Shown here: piece by piece, positions 36,808 to 45,176 of the stretch
How the letters are laid out: each line of letters opens with the position of its first letter
Numbering within the stretch: position 1 is the first letter of the stretch
Assembly: GCF_003234855.1 (NCBI RefSeq)
Contig: NZ_QKTO01000003.1
Location: 124,001 to 188,000 of the forward strand
Length of the DNA stretch: 64,000 bases
Direction: 5' to 3'
Origin: Curtobacterium sp. MCBD17_032
GTDB taxonomy: Bacteria; Actinomycetota; Actinomycetes; Actinomycetales; Microbacteriaceae
Program-made: the position numbers and the translations under genes
The notes under the pieces: model-generated
Told to the model about the DNA's origin: nothing
The model's database searches: none
What the model saw: the letters and a program-made list of their open reading frames with translations, nothing else

Positions 36808-37866
36808 TCAGCCGAACGCCGCTGATGTGGAGGAGAGGATCCCGAGGACGACGGGCACGACACCCACCAGCACGAACGCCGGCAGGACGCAGACCCCGAG
36901 CGGCAGCACGAGCCGGACGCCCAGACGCTCGGTGCGGGCGAGGCCCTCGGCGGCGGCGTCCGCTCGTCGGTCCAGGGCGCTCGTCCGGAGCAACCCGGCG
37001 GCCGGGACCCCGGCGCGTTCCGCGAGTGCCAGGGTCTCCGCGAGCCGGGCGCGGTCCGCCGTCGGCCAGGTCCGACCGGGGAACACCGCATCGACCGAGC
37101 CTCCGGCTCCGCTCCAGGCGCCGCCGCCGGACAGCGCCACCGCCCAGACGTCGAGCAACAGGCCCGGCACCGGCTCGGTCGCGGCGGCGGCCGCCACCAG
37201 CTGCCGCGTCCACCGGTGCGCGACCGCGACGAGCACCACTGCCGTCACCAGACAGGCCCAGCCGACGGGACCGCCGAGGAGGACCCCCACCGAGTCGACA
37301 CCCCACGCCCGTCCGAGCAGCACCCCGAACGCGGGGAGTGCCAGCACCACCCGTGTGCTCGCCCGTGGACCGGCCACCGCGACGCGGACCGACCGTGCCG
37401 TCTGCTCCGTGTCGCGCAGGGACGCGGCGAGCGCCCGGAGCGTCGGTGCCACCGGCGCTCCGGTCCGACCGGCCACGGCGAGCACGCCCTCGACGTCACG
37501 AGCGGTCGAGGCATCCCACGACCGACGACGGTCGTCCGCCCGGCCGCGGCCCATCGGACGGGGGCGACCGGCGCCGCCACCGCACAGGTCCACCCCGCCG
37601 CGGCGCGGTTCCGCCCCGGCGCGGCGCCGGTCCGCGTCGGCATGGCGCGGGTCCGTCCGGTGGTGGGACCGGCCCGACTGTCCCTCGGGTCTCTCGGCCG
37701 CCGGGTCCGTCGCGTCCGTCACGAGTTCCCAGGCACGCGGCGGCGGCACCCCCGCAGCGACCAGGACGGCGACGCGGTCGAGCACCCGTGCGATCGCCAA
37801 CGGTCCACCCACAGGGAGGTCCCGACACCGGGAGCGGCCCTCGGCCCGTCCCGCCGGTGCCCTCAC
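36808..37866 (-). CDS. Fused TadB-TadC pilus assembly membrane protein
   Basis: 352 residues from GTG, overlapping tadA by 4 bp. Two T2SSF-type halves are visible. The first has RVLDRVAVLVAAGVPPPRAW, VEGVLAVAGRTGAPVAPTLRA and the helices VVLALPAFGVLLGRAWG and GPVGWACLVTAVVLVAV; the second has LLDVWAVALSGG, LALAERAGVPAAGLLRTSA and the C-terminal helices LVLPLGVCVLPAFVLVGVVPVVLGIL. In M. tuberculosis these are separate genes (Rv3658c, Rv3657c). A His/Arg-rich insert of about 40 residues (about 40-95) separates the first helix pair from the helical core. Confidence 0.8.
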   Translation of the reverse strand: MRAPAGRAEGRSRCRDLPVGGPLAIARVLDRVAVLVAAGVPPPRAWELVTDATDPAAERPEGQSGRSHHRTDPRHADADRRRAGAEPRRGGVDLCGGGAGRPRPMGRGRADDRRRSWDASTARDVEGVLAVAGRTGAPVAPTLRALAASLRDTEQTARSVRVAVAGPRASTRVVLALPAFGVLLGRAWGVDSVGVLLGGPVGWACLVTAVVLVAVAHRWTRQLVAAAAATEPVPGLLLDVWAVALSGGGAWSGAGGSVDAVFPGRTWPTADRARLAETLALAERAGVPAAGLLRTSALDRRADAAAEGLARTERLGVRLVLPLGVCVLPAFVLVGVVPVVLGILSSTSAAFG

Positions 37867-39113
37867 GGGGCGTCGCGGTGACGTCGGTGGGCGCCGCCGC
37901 TCCTCCGACGGGGTGTCCCGTCGGCCAGCCGCCCGGTGTGCGCGGCCTCGCCGCCGACTCCTGCGTGGCCGGCCGGTGCCGCCGCGCCGCTCGCCACCGG
38001 GCGACCCCGGGGCGCCACCGGACCGCGCCGGTGCAGCACCTCGCCGCCTGCCCCCGAGCCGTCGGCCGCCGCCGTGTGGATCCGTCCGCCCCTGAGGTCC
38101 GGGCCCAGGCCGCTGCTCGGGACGGCATCGACCTCCCGCACCGCCAGCCGCCCGGCCCGGTCGACGTGCATCCGACCGACAGCGGCCAGTCGTCGGCGCC
38201 CGTGCCGGCGCTCCACGTGCAGTACGAGGTCGAACGCGCTCGCTGCCTGCCGGGCGAGCGACTCGGGTCCGAGCCCGGCAAGCGCCCCGAGCGCCTCGAG
38301 CCGTGCGGCGACGTCGTCGACGCCGTTCGCGTGCACGGTCCCGGCGCCCCCGTCGTGCCCGGTGTTGAGGGCGGCGGTGAGCTCCCGGATCTCCGCGCCC
38401 CGACACTCCCCCACGACGATGCGGTCGGGTCGCATCCGGAGCGCTTCGCGGAGCAGCCGTCCGAGGCCGAGGGCGCCGGCTCCTTCCGCGTTCGCCTGGC
38501 GCGCCTCGAGCGCGACGACGTGCGGGTGGTCGATCCGGAGTTCGGCGACGTCCTCGACGGTGACGATGCGCTCGTCGGACGGCACCTGCGCGAGCATCGC
38601 CGCGAGGAGCGTGGTCTTGCCGCTCCCGGTGGCACCCGTGACGAGCACGTTCTGCCGCTCGCGCACCGCTCCCTCGACGACCCCGCGCGGTACCCGCTCG
38701 AAGAACCCGCCGTCGGCCAGGCGGTCGATGGTGGGTCGCTCCTGTCGCGGAAGCCGGACGGAGATCGCCGTGCCGTGCACGGACACCGGGGCGAGCACGG
38801 CGTGCACGCGGATGCCGTCGCCGTGCCGGACGTCGGCGCAGGGCGTGGTCTCGTCGACGTGCCGACCACCGCGCGCGACCAACGCGTGCGCGAGGTCGCG
38901 CGTGCGGTCCTCGGTCAGGACCAGCCCCGGCACGACGACGAGCCCGGCACCCCGGTCGGTCCAGACGCCCCGCCCACCCAGGACCAGCACGTCGGTCACG
39001 CGGTCGTCCGCGACCAGGGGTGCCAACTCCTCGAAGTCGACCAGGGACGTGGCGCGCCGCCGGTGGTGCGGAGGCGGCGACCCGGGCAGGAACGGAGCGC
39101 GATGACGGTGCAT
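37863..39113 (-). CDS. tadA: Flp/Tad pilus assembly ATPase
   Basis: 416 residues, a secretion ATPase of the TadA/CpaF family that drives pilus assembly from the cytoplasmic side. Walker A is VTGATGSGKTTLLAAML, the Asp box RIVTVEDVAELRI, Walker B IVVGECRGAEIREL and the His box GAGTVHANGVDD. The C-terminal 65 residues are Gly/Ala/Arg-rich and beyond the usual domain. ATG 39113 is chosen because TACCGT lies 7 nt upstream. It is the first gene of the tad cluster. Confidence 0.92.
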   Translation of the reverse strand: MHRHRAPFLPGSPPPHHRRRATSLVDFEELAPLVADDRVTDVLVLGGRGVWTDRGAGLVVVPGLVLTEDRTRDLAHALVARGGRHVDETTPCADVRHGDGIRVHAVLAPVSVHGTAISVRLPRQERPTIDRLADGGFFERVPRGVVEGAVRERQNVLVTGATGSGKTTLLAAMLAQVPSDERIVTVEDVAELRIDHPHVVALEARQANAEGAGALGLGRLLREALRMRPDRIVVGECRGAEIRELTAALNTGHDGGAGTVHANGVDDVAARLEALGALAGLGPESLARQAASAFDLVLHVERRHGRRRLAAVGRMHVDRAGRLAVREVDAVPSSGLGPDLRGGRIHTAAADGSGAGGEVLHRRGPVAPRGRPVASGAAAPAGHAGVGGEAAHTGRLADGTPRRRSGGAHRRHRDAP

Positions 39114-39120
39114 GGCGGCG

Positions 39121-39126
39121 ACGGTA
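39121..39126 (-). promoter_or_regulatory. -10 hexamer for the tad operon
   Basis: TACCGT on the minus strand, 7 nt before the tadA ATG; a probable leaderless start. No ribosome binding site is present. Confidence 0.45.
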
Positions 39127-39462
39127 CGGACGTGCGTCGGGCGATCCGCGCCTCCCGTCCGGCACCGTGGAGAACGGTGCTGACCTTCACGACTGATGAC
39201 GGTTTGTACCCCGATGGCCACGGTCGTACCCCGTTGCTGCCCGTCGGGGTGCTGCGTCGAACGGGGCTCGACGCGCTGGGTCCGCCGAAGGGCGGACAGC
39301 ACCACGGCCGTCGCATCGCACGGGACGGCACCAGGTCGGCTGCAGGTCTCAGAGCGACTGAGCCGACCGTTCTGTCCACGTCGGCCGCGTCCTACCGCCG
39401 ATCGACGGCGGTGCACCCGCCCCGTCCGACCGTCCCGAGGGGACGCGCCGGGGAAGAAGAAG

Positions 39463-39496
39463 AGGCGGCACCTGTTGGGGGGAACGGGTGCCGCCT
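39463..39496 (-). terminator. Strong hairpin with T-rich tail on the minus strand
   Basis: AGGCGGCACC and GGTGCCGCCT form a perfect 10-bp stem with a 14-nt loop. On the minus strand it is followed by CTTCTTCTTCCCC, as in an intrinsic terminator. No annotated gene ends here, so it may end a short RNA starting near 39552. Confidence 0.55.
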
Positions 39497-39817
39497 GGAC
39501 ACCGGCGTGATTGGGGGGAATCGTGACCGGTGCCACCGGGACGAACCCGGCGGAGACAACTGTACCCCACGAACGGGATGCGCCGACACTCCTGGACGCG
39601 GAACGCGACGACCTGCGCGGATCGACTGCCCCGCTGCGCACCAGTGCCGCACGGCGCACCGACCGCGACCGCGCGGCCACCCGCGGCGACGGTCGGGACG
39701 CGGACACCGCCCGGCCTCCGGTGGGCACGCTGTCCGGAGTAGTCTCCGACTGCGCCCGGTCGTCGTCCGCCTCGGTGGTCCGACCGCGTCCCGGGCGGAC
39801 GAGACGAAAGGACATCG

Positions 39818-41782
39818 ATGACGATTCCGCAGCAGGCCGCTCCGCAGCAGGCCGACACCCCCGACGACGGGACGACCTTCCCGCCGTCGCCCGAGTTCGT
39901 CGCGGACGCCGTCGCCGACCAGGGGCTCCACGACGCCGCGCGTGCCGACCGCGTGGCGTTCTGGGCCGAACAGTCCCGTGCCCTGCTCGACTGGCGGACG
40001 CCCTTCACGACGACGCTCGACTGGTCGGGAGCCCCCTTCGCACGGTGGTTCGCGGACGGGGAGCTGAACGTCGCCGAGAACTGCCTCGACCGGCACGTCC
40101 GAGCTGGCGACGGCGACCGCGTCGCGATCCACTTCGAGGGCGCGAACGGCGACACCCGCACCGTCACCTACGCCGAGCTGACGGCGGACGTGCAGCGCGC
40201 GGCGAACATGTTGCAGGGCCTCGGCGTCGGCCGGGGCGACCGCGTCGTCGTGTACCTCCCCCTCATCCCGGAGGCCGTGGTCACGATGCTCGCGATCGCC
40301 CGGCTCGGCGCGATCCACTCGGTCGTCTTCGGCGGCTTCAGCGCCGAGAGCCTCCGCGCCCGGATCGAGGACGCCGGCGCGAAGGTCGTCGTCACCGCCG
40401 ACGGCGGGTGGCGTCGCGGCGCCGTGTCCCCGCTCAAGCCGGCCGTGGACGAGGCGCTCGAGGGCGCCGGCACGGACAGCGTCGAGCACGTGCTCGTCGT
40501 GCAGCGCGGCGGCAACGAGATCGCGTGGACCGAGCGGGACCGGTGGTGGCACGACGAGTTCGCCGCCGCTGCGCCCGAGCACGAGGCGCAGGCCTTCCCC
40601 GCCGAGACGCCCCTCTTCATCCTCTACACCTCGGGCACGACCGGGAAGCCGAAGGGCATCGTGCACACCTCCGGCGGGTACCTCACGCAGGCTGCCTACA
40701 CGCACCGGAACGTCTTCGACATGCACCCGGACAAGGACGTCTACTGGTGCACCGCCGACATCGGCTGGATCACCGGTCACACCTACGTCGTCTACGGCCC
40801 CCTCGCGAACGGCGTGACGCAGGTCCTGTACGAGGGCACGCCGGACGAGCCGCAGCCCGGACGGTGGTGGGACATCGTCGACGCCTACGGGGTCACCGTC
40901 CTCTACACCGCGCCGACGGCGGTCCGTGCCGCGATGAAGGCCGGCCGGCAGATCCCCGAGGCGCGCAGTCTCGAGACGCTCCGACTGCTCGGCAGCGTCG
41001 GCGAACCGATCAACCCCGAGGCGTGGCAGTGGTACCGGCAGGTCATCGGCCACGACCGGACCCCGATCGTCGACACGTGGTGGCAGACCGAGACCGGCGC
41101 GATCATGATCTCGGCGCTGCCCGGCGTCACGAAGCTCAAACCGGGCGCCGCACAGACCCCGCTGCCGGGCATCGTCGCCGAGATCGTCGACGACGACGGC
41201 GCCCGGGTCGACCCCGGCGGCAGCGGCTACCTCACCATCACCGAGCCGTGGCCGTCGATGGCGCGCGGCATCTGGGGCGACGACGACCGCTTCGTCGAGA
41301 CCTACTGGTCGCGGTTCCCGGGTCGGTACTTCGCCGGCGACGGCGCTCGGCTCGACGGCCAGGGCGACATCTGGGTGCAGGGCCGCGTCGACGACGTCAT
41401 GAACGTCTCGGGGCACCGCCTCTCCACCGCCGAGATCGAGTCGGCGCTCGTCGGGCACGAGGGGGTCGCGGAAGCCGCCGTCGTCGGTGCCGCCGACGAG
41501 ACGACCGGTCAGGCCGTGGTCGCGTTCGTCATCCTCACCGCCGAAGCGGCGGAGGGCGTCGACCGCGAGGCGTCCGCCGCGGAACTGCGCAACTGGGTCG
41601 GCAAGCGGATCGGGCCGATCGCGAAGCCCCGGCAGGTCGTCATCGTCCCGGAACTGCCGAAGACGCGGTCCGGCAAGATCATGCGCCGGCTCCTCCGCGA
41701 TGCGGCCGAGGGGCGCCGGATCGGCGACACGACGACGCTGGCCGACCCGACGATCATGGCGACCATCGCGGAGCTGATGTAG
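39818..41782 (+). CDS. acs: Acetyl-CoA synthetase
   Basis: 654 residues of the ANL superfamily. It makes acetyl-CoA from acetate, ATP and CoA. Core motifs are LFILYTSGTTGKPKGIVHT (P-loop), DTWWQTETGAIMI, GDGARLDGQGDIWVQGRVDDV and the C-terminal Lys in PKTRSGKIMRRLLRD, which is the family site of regulation by acetylation. AAAGGA precedes the ATG. It stands alone with a hairpin terminator 3'. The acetate kinase at the window end offers the reverse or low-affinity route. Confidence 0.97.
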   Translation: MTIPQQAAPQQADTPDDGTTFPPSPEFVADAVADQGLHDAARADRVAFWAEQSRALLDWRTPFTTTLDWSGAPFARWFADGELNVAENCLDRHVRAGDGDRVAIHFEGANGDTRTVTYAELTADVQRAANMLQGLGVGRGDRVVVYLPLIPEAVVTMLAIARLGAIHSVVFGGFSAESLRARIEDAGAKVVVTADGGWRRGAVSPLKPAVDEALEGAGTDSVEHVLVVQRGGNEIAWTERDRWWHDEFAAAAPEHEAQAFPAETPLFILYTSGTTGKPKGIVHTSGGYLTQAAYTHRNVFDMHPDKDVYWCTADIGWITGHTYVVYGPLANGVTQVLYEGTPDEPQPGRWWDIVDAYGVTVLYTAPTAVRAAMKAGRQIPEARSLETLRLLGSVGEPINPEAWQWYRQVIGHDRTPIVDTWWQTETGAIMISALPGVTKLKPGAAQTPLPGIVAEIVDDDGARVDPGGSGYLTITEPWPSMARGIWGDDDRFVETYWSRFPGRYFAGDGARLDGQGDIWVQGRVDDVMNVSGHRLSTAEIESALVGHEGVAEAAVVGAADETTGQAVVAFVILTAEAAEGVDREASAAELRNWVGKRIGPIAKPRQVVIVPELPKTRSGKIMRRLLRDAAEGRRIGDTTTLADPTIMATIAELM

Positions 41783-41789
41783 CGAGGCG

Positions 41790-41839
41790 GACGCAGGAAG
41801 GGCCTCCCGTCACACCGGCCGGGAGGCCCTTCCTGCGTC
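41790..41839. terminator. Terminator between acs and ridA
   Basis: A perfect 20-bp inverted repeat starting GACGCAGGAAGGGCCTCCCG, with a 10-nt spacer. It contains the GCCTCCCG core seen in the other hairpins. It serves both converging genes. Confidence 0.85.
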
Positions 41840-41866
41840 TCCGGACGCCTCGCGTCCGCAGGTGGC

Positions 41867-42328
41867 TCAGTCCGTCAGCTCGACGACCAGCTCGACCTCG
41901 ACGGGGGCGTCGAGCGGGAGCACCGCGACCCCGACGGCACTGCGGGCGTGCACGCCCGCCTCGCCGAACACGTCGCCGACGAGCTCGGACGCACCGTTGG
42001 CGACCCCGGGCTGCCCGGTGAACAACGGGTCGGAGGCGACGAACACCGTCACCTTCACCACCCGGGCGACGCGGTCGAGCGAGCCGGCGACGCTCTCGAC
42101 CGCCGCGAGGGCGTTGAGCGCCGCCTGCCGTGCCTGCGCGGTCGCGGTCGCGGCGTCGACCTCCGCACCGACCTTGCCGGTCACCGGCAGCGCACCGTCC
42201 ACGAAGGGCAGCTGCCCCGCGGTGAAGACGTGTGCTCCGGACACCACCGCGGGCACGTACGCCGCGACGGGGGCCGCGACCGCCGGCACCGTGATCCCGA
42301 GTTCGGTCAGCCGGTCGGCGATGCTCAT
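41867..42328 (-). CDS. RidA-family (YjgF/UK114) protein
   Basis: 153 residues. Family members hydrolyse reactive enamine/imine intermediates made by PLP enzymes, but many paralogues have other roles. The fold is recognised by AYVPAVVSGAHVFTAGQLPF, QARQAALNALAAVESVAG and VKVTVFVASDPLFTGQP; the usual catalytic Arg near the C-terminus (position of PARSAV) is seen here as HARSAVGVAVL. The ATG overlaps the stop of the upstream small gene by 4 bp. Confidence 0.85.
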   Translation of the reverse strand: MSIADRLTELGITVPAVAAPVAAYVPAVVSGAHVFTAGQLPFVDGALPVTGKVGAEVDAATATAQARQAALNALAAVESVAGSLDRVARVVKVTVFVASDPLFTGQPGVANGASELVGDVFGEAGVHARSAVGVAVLPLDAPVEVELVVELTD

Positions 42329-42483
42329 GCGTCGGCCTTCGGTCGCTTCAGGTAGGCGACGAGGCCGCCCTCCGGGCCGGTGACGACCTGGACCAGCTCC
42401 CAGCCCTGGTCACCGAAGTTGTTGAGGATGGCGGTGGTGTTGTGGATGATCAACGGCGTCGTGAGGTATTCCCAGCGGCTCAT
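42325..42483 (-). CDS. 52-residue DUF4177-like small protein
   Basis: A small gene starting ATG at 42483 with AAGGAA upstream. The protein begins MSRWEYLTTPLIIHNTTA and continues with ILNNFGDQGWELVQVVTG and GGLVAYLKRPKADA. The pattern WEY...LN..G..GWELV.V matches the DUF4177 family as I recall it. No function is known. It overlaps ridA by 4 bp and is probably cotranscribed with it. It diverges from the PBP gene, 50 bp away. Confidence 0.75.
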   Translation of the reverse strand: MSRWEYLTTPLIIHNTTAILNNFGDQGWELVQVVTGPEGGLVAYLKRPKADA

Positions 42484-42520
42484 GCGGTTCCTTGCCAGCC
42501 TTCCAGTCCGAGGTGTCGTT

Positions 42521-42533
42521 TAGGCTGCATCCT
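42521..42533. promoter_or_regulatory. Near-palindromic pair of opposing -10 hexamers
   Basis: TAGGCTGCATCCTA reads TAGGCT on the plus strand (42521-42526, 7 nt before the PBP ATG) and TAGGAT on the minus strand (42528-42533, 44 nt before the DUF4177-like ATG). Each hexamer lies just downstream of the other's core, so polymerase binding in one direction should exclude the other. Confidence 0.45.
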
Positions 42534-45176
42534 ATGTCTGCCCAGAAGACGTCTGCCCGTCGGACCAAGCCCGTCTCCGCAGTCGGCGCCTTCGTCGGTT
42601 TCGTCGGTTTCAGCGCCCTCGCCGGCCTGCTCGTCACCATCGGTGTGACGCCGGCCATCGCGGTCGCCGGTGTCACGACGACGTCGACGATCGGCGTGTT
42701 CGAGTCGCTGCCCGAGTACATCGAACTCGGCGACCTGCCCCAGCGCAACGAGGTCCTCGCGTACCAGGGCGGCAAGCCGGTGCACCTGGCCACGGTCTAC
42801 GACCAGAACCGGCAGGAACTCAAGTACGACCAGATCAGCGACAACCTGAAGAACGCCGCGATCGACGGCGAGGACAAGCGGTTCTGGGACCACGGTGGCG
42901 TCGACATGACCTCACTCGTCCGTGCCGGTGTCGGGACGGTCGCGGGCGGCGGGCTCGGCGACTCCGGCGGTGGCTCGACGCTCACCATGCAGCTGGTCCG
43001 CAACATCAAGATGCAGCAGGCCCTCGAACTGCCGACGCAGGAAGAGCGTGTCAAGGCGTACAACGAGGCCACGAAGGTCTCCGTGTCCCGCAAGCTCGAG
43101 GAGATGAAGCTCGCGATCGGGCTCGCGAAGAAGTACCCGAAGAAGGACATCCTCACCGGGTACCTCAACATCGCCTACTTCGGCGACCAGACCTACGGCG
43201 TGCAGGCCGCCGCGCAGCACTACTTCGGCAAGAACGCGACCGACCTGAGCCCGGCCGAGGCTGCATCCATCCTCGCGATCGTGCAGTCGCCGAACACCCG
43301 GAACCTGTCGGACCCGAAGTACTACGAGGCGAACGTCGCCCGTCGTGACGTCATCCTCAAGTCGATGTACGCGCAGGAGCACATCGACAAGAAGCAGTTC
43401 GACGAGGCCATCGCGTCGAAGCCTGCCGACTACGTGAAGCTCACCGATCCGACGCAGGGCTGCAAGGCCGCCGCGGGGAACGGCACGCAGTTCTTCTGCG
43501 ACTACGCGGTGCAGGTCGTCAAGGAGATGTCGCAGCTCGGGTCGACGCAGAAGCAGCGTGACGCCGCCTGGCGCAACGGCGGTTACACGATCCAGACCAC
43601 GCTGAACCTCGACCTGAGCGGCGCACAGAAGGTCTTGATCGATACCTACGCGCCGAACACCGAGTCACGGCTCGCCCTCGGCGGTGTCCTGAACTCGGTC
43701 GAGGCCGACACCGGGCGCATCCTCACGATGGCGCAGAACAAGAACTACAACCAGCTCGCCGGCTGCGGGACCGAAGGTGCCGACCCGAACGCCTGCGCGC
43801 CCGCGACCGACACCGGTATCAACTACAGCGTGGACCGCCAGTACGGCGGCGGCATCGGGTTCCAGACCGGATCGACCTTCAAGCCGTTCACGTTGCTGAA
43901 CTGGCTGCAGAACGGGCACGGTCTGGGCGAGATCGTGAACGGGACCCAGCGCGGCTTCACGTCCTACAACGTCTGCGGCAGCCCCTCCGGTATCTCGCCG
44001 GTGTACGTGCCCAAGAACGACGCACCCGGCGAGGGCGGGAACATGACCGTCGAGAACGCGACCTACCGGTCCGTCAACGTCTCGTACGTCAACATGGCGC
44101 AGAAGCTCGACTACTGCGACATCCGGAAGACCGCCGAGTCGCTCGGCGTGCATCTCGGCCAGCCCCGGAAGCCGATCGCGGGCTACGGGGACGACACCTC
44201 GAAGAAGACGACGACGAGCATCGAGCTCAACCCGTCGGCGGTGCTCGGCACGAACTACATCGCTCCCCTGACGATGGCCGCCGCGTACGCCGGCATCGCG
44301 AACAACGGCACCTTCTGCCGCCCGATCGCCATCGACAACGTCACGGACGCCGACGGCAAGTCCCTCGGTGGTCAGCCGAAGGACTGCACGCAGGCCATCG
44401 ACCCGCAGGTCGCGGCGACGGCGATCTACGCGCTGAAGAAGGTCTTCACCGTCGGTACCGCCGTCGGCGGCCGCACCCCGGACGGTTTCGACGAGTTCGG
44501 CAAGACCGGGACGACGGACGCTGCGGACCAGATCTGGCTCGTCGGGGCATCGACCAAGGTCGCGACCGTCGCCTGGATGGGCAACACCGTCGGCAAGCAG
44601 AGCCTCCGGTACGTCTACGGGCCGAACGGACAGTACGCCGGTTCCCGGACCGCGCTGTGGCGGCAGGCACAGTCGATCGTGAACACGCAGTACCCCGGCG
44701 GACAGTTCGCTGACCCGTCGCCGGCCGCGATCCGGGGCAACAGCGTCACGGTGCCGAACGTGCAGGGACAGACGCCGGACGCAGCTCGCGCGGCGATCGC
44801 CGCTGCCGGCCTGACGTACGTCGACGGCGGCGCCCAGGCCGGCGGCGGGACGCCCGGGACCGTCCTCTCGACCAACCCCGCAGCGGGCCTCCAGCTCTCC
44901 AAGGGCTCGAGCGTGACCGTGTACACCACCGACGGCTCGCAGGCGGCGGTCCCCGAGGTCGGCGGCAAGGAGCTCGACGACGCGCGATCGACGCTCAACC
45001 AGGCGGGCTTCGGCAACGTCGCGGTCTCCGAGGAGTTCCAGAAGGGCGACGGCGAGAACGAGTGCACGGTCGCCGCGGTGCAGCCCGGAGCGGGCACGGC
45101 GGTCGGCAAGGACACCGGCGTGACGCTCCAACTGTTCGGCAACAAGAACGGCAAGGCGCCGAAGGACTGCCGATGA
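42534..45176 (+). CDS. Class A penicillin-binding protein with two PASTA domains
   Basis: 880 residues, anchored by one N-terminal helix (about 15-45). The GT51 glycosyltransferase domain (about 70-260) has DGEDKRFWDHGGVD and GGSTLTMQLVRNIK. The transpeptidase domain has the SxxK motif GSTFKPFTLL, SVNVSYVN and the KTGT motif FGKTGTTDAADQ. Two PASTA modules follow (about 735-800 and 805-870, starting TVPNVQGQTPDAARAA and AVPEVGGKELDDARS). It polymerises and crosslinks peptidoglycan at the outer face. The ATG is 7 nt after TAGGCT; the gene overlaps the phosphoesterase ATG by 4 bp. Confidence 0.95.
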   Translation: MSAQKTSARRTKPVSAVGAFVGFVGFSALAGLLVTIGVTPAIAVAGVTTTSTIGVFESLPEYIELGDLPQRNEVLAYQGGKPVHLATVYDQNRQELKYDQISDNLKNAAIDGEDKRFWDHGGVDMTSLVRAGVGTVAGGGLGDSGGGSTLTMQLVRNIKMQQALELPTQEERVKAYNEATKVSVSRKLEEMKLAIGLAKKYPKKDILTGYLNIAYFGDQTYGVQAAAQHYFGKNATDLSPAEAASILAIVQSPNTRNLSDPKYYEANVARRDVILKSMYAQEHIDKKQFDEAIASKPADYVKLTDPTQGCKAAAGNGTQFFCDYAVQVVKEMSQLGSTQKQRDAAWRNGGYTIQTTLNLDLSGAQKVLIDTYAPNTESRLALGGVLNSVEADTGRILTMAQNKNYNQLAGCGTEGADPNACAPATDTGINYSVDRQYGGGIGFQTGSTFKPFTLLNWLQNGHGLGEIVNGTQRGFTSYNVCGSPSGISPVYVPKNDAPGEGGNMTVENATYRSVNVSYVNMAQKLDYCDIRKTAESLGVHLGQPRKPIAGYGDDTSKKTTTSIELNPSAVLGTNYIAPLTMAAAYAGIANNGTFCRPIAIDNVTDADGKSLGGQPKDCTQAIDPQVAATAIYALKKVFTVGTAVGGRTPDGFDEFGKTGTTDAADQIWLVGASTKVATVAWMGNTVGKQSLRYVYGPNGQYAGSRTALWRQAQSIVNTQYPGGQFADPSPAAIRGNSVTVPNVQGQTPDAARAAIAAAGLTYVDGGAQAGGGTPGTVLSTNPAAGLQLSKGSSVTVYTTDGSQAAVPEVGGKELDDARSTLNQAGFGNVAVSEEFQKGDGENECTVAAVQPGAGTAVGKDTGVTLQLFGNKNGKAPKDCR

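Larger units (their letters stand above)
39114..39817. other. 704-bp non-coding region between tadA and acs
   Basis: Divergent genes flank it. No protein with recognisable composition is seen on either strand. It holds the tadA -10 (39121-39126), two copies of GTACCCCG (near 39207 and 39227), two copies of TTGGGGGGAA (39475-39484 and 39511-39520), a strong hairpin (39463-39496), a minus-strand -10-like TACAGT (39559-39564) and a plus-strand TAGTCT (39740-39745) that may serve acs. It is by far the longest gene-free stretch here. Confidence 0.6.

Noticed and set aside
39196..39510. Plus-strand frame of 104 codons between tadA and acs
   Set aside because: Composition is that of shadow frames (Arg/Pro/Cys), with no ribosome binding site or family match.
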